A stretch of DNA of 64,000 nt, taken from contig NZ_AVPT01000001.1 of the NCBI RefSeq assembly GCF_000768335.1, positions 1-64,000 of the forward strand, given 5' to 3'. Origin of the DNA: Lysobacter arseniciresistens ZS79. Lineage in GTDB: Bacteria > Pseudomonadota > Gammaproteobacteria > Xanthomonadales > Xanthomonadaceae. Of the stretch, positions 63,315-64,000 are shown piece after piece. The notes under the pieces are model-generated. The model was not told the DNA's origin. It made no database searches and saw only the letters and a list, made by a program, of their open reading frames with translations. The position numbers and the translations under genes are program-made. Position 1 is the first letter of the stretch; every line of letters begins with the position of its first letter.

Positions 63315-63320
63315 TATACT
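63315..63320 (+). promoter_or_regulatory. Possible -10 box of the cytochrome operon
   Basis: TATACT, with a weak TTCGTT 17 bp before it (63292-63297). About 90 nt before the cytochrome ATG at 63410. Confidence 0.35.
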
Positions 63321-63409
63321 CCACGGATTATGCGCCGGGGTTGCGGACACGCTCCGCCGCGCAGCCAGCTTCGATTCCCTGCCAGCTACCAGAGATTGCG
63401 GACTACGAC

Positions 63410-63775
63410 ATGATGCGACCGCTGACGATCGCCGCCTTGGCGCTTACCACTGCCTTCGCCACTCCGGCGCTGGCCCAGGACACCGCGGCCCCGGCGGCCG
63501 CAGCCGCTGCCGCCCCGGCCACGGGCGACATCGAGAAGGGCCGCCTGCTGACCTACACCTGCCAGGGCTGCCACGGCGTCGAGGGTTACAAGAACGCCTA
63601 CCCGAACTACCACGTGCCCAAGATCGGCGGCCAGTCGTCGGTCTACCTTGTCAACGCGCTGACCGCGTACCAGCAGGGCACCCGCGCGCACCCGACGATG
63701 CAGGCCCAGGCCGAGAGCTTCTCGGACCAGGACATCGCCGACATCGCCGCCTTCCTTTCCAGCCTGAGCAAGTGA
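63410..63775 (+). CDS. Small periplasmic cytochrome c
   Basis: 121 residues. Signal peptide ending ATPALA, an Ala/Pro-rich linker, and one haem site (Cys51-Cys54-His55, CQGCH). A likely axial Met is in HPTMQAQ. C-terminal FSDQDIADIAAFLSSL is the class I cytochrome c end. Resembles cytochrome c553-like/c4-related electron carriers. A second cytochrome gene follows after 10 nt, so the two are one operon. Confidence 0.9.
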   Translation: MMRPLTIAALALTTAFATPALAQDTAAPAAAAAAAPATGDIEKGRLLTYTCQGCHGVEGYKNAYPNYHVPKIGGQSSVYLVNALTAYQQGTRAHPTMQAQAESFSDQDIADIAAFLSSLSK

Positions 63776-63785
63776 GCAGACGCCA

Positions 63786-64000
63786 ATGACGATCCGCAAC
63801 CTCGCATTCGCCCCTGCCCTTGCTTCCGCGCTGCTGCTGGCCGCCTGCTCGTCGGGGTCCGGCGACCACGCCGCCGCCGCGACGTCCTCCTCGGCCGGCC
63901 TGCCCCAGGGCAACATCGCCGCCGGCGAGCAGCTGGCCAACGCCAAGGGCGCCGCCACCGGCCAGTCGTGCGTCGATTGTCACGGCCCCGACGGCAACGC
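63786..64000 (+). CDS. Cytochrome c lipoprotein, cut by window end
   Basis: First 71 residues only. Lipobox LAAC with Cys21, a Ser/Ala linker, AAGEQLANAKGAATGQ and a haem site Cys62-Val-Asp-Cys65-His66 with GPDGN after it, as in class I cytochromes. The rest is outside the window, so a second haem or fused domain cannot be excluded. Confidence 0.85.
   Translation, partial: MTIRNLAFAPALASALLLAACSSGSGDHAAAATSSSAGLPQGNIAAGEQLANAKGAATGQSCVDCHGPDGN

Overview
The window is high-GC (roughly 70% by eye), densely coding DNA, almost certainly from a gammaproteobacterium of the Xanthomonadaceae/Lysobacteraceae (Lysobacter- or Luteimonas-like). The pointers are divergent ppsR/ppsA, the block ndk-rlmN-pilF-HTH protein-yfgM-bamB-der, the block cmk-rpsA-ihfB-lapA-lapB leading into surface-polysaccharide genes, a 41-residue L36, and a SmeVWX/MexEF-like efflux operon beside LysR genes. 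No insertion sequence, prophage, integrase or CRISPR array was found. The window is chromosomal housekeeping DNA with several export and metal-resistance modules.

Layout: 1-2.7 kb, periplasmic copper resistance (partial CopA, CopB, a DUF411 protein). 3.2-5.3 kb, two tandem paralogous LysR genes, divergent from 5.8-11.7 kb, a complete tripartite RND pump (adaptor, permease, outer-membrane lipoprotein). 11.8-14.4 kb, a membrane PQQ glucose dehydrogenase with an unusual insertion. 14.4-14.65 kb, tRNA-Ala(GGC) and tRNA-Glu(UUC). 14.7-22.1 kb, DUF1249 protein, PpsR, PEP synthase, MscS channel, oligoribonuclease, DUF2721 protein, TadA, YggS. 22.1-28.4 kb, guaBA, folD, a DUF2272 protein, rhodanese-MoeB. 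28.4-35.2 kb, der, bamB, yfgM-like, HTH/RodZ-like, pilF, rlmN, ndk. 35.4-39.8 kb, a PsrA-like TetR regulator with a matching operator, then fadB-fadA. 39.9-46.9 kb, an amine oxidoreductase, galU, a WbpM-like dehydratase, a WbpL-like initiating transferase, lapB, lapA, ihfB. 47-49.9 kb, rpsA, cmk, rpmJ. 50-55.4 kb, a secreted protein, aguA-aguB (agmatine to putrescine), a TetR/hydrolase pair, a TraB-family protein. 55.4-63.1 kb, a second RND operon with one adaptor and two permeases, one of which lacks the usual proton-relay residues. 63.3-64 kb, two c-type cytochromes, the second cut by the window end.

No wholly new gene system stands out. The points most worth a second look are: the PsrA-like regulator/operator in front of fadBA; the two strong hairpins between fadB and fadA; the tandem RND permeases with one degenerate relay; an O-antigen-type locus reduced to an initiating transferase and a WbpM-like dehydratase with an altered active-site motif; the low-complexity insertion in glucose dehydrogenase; an orphan terminator facing ndk; and the first 45 bases, which read like the start of an ExbD protein rather than CopA.
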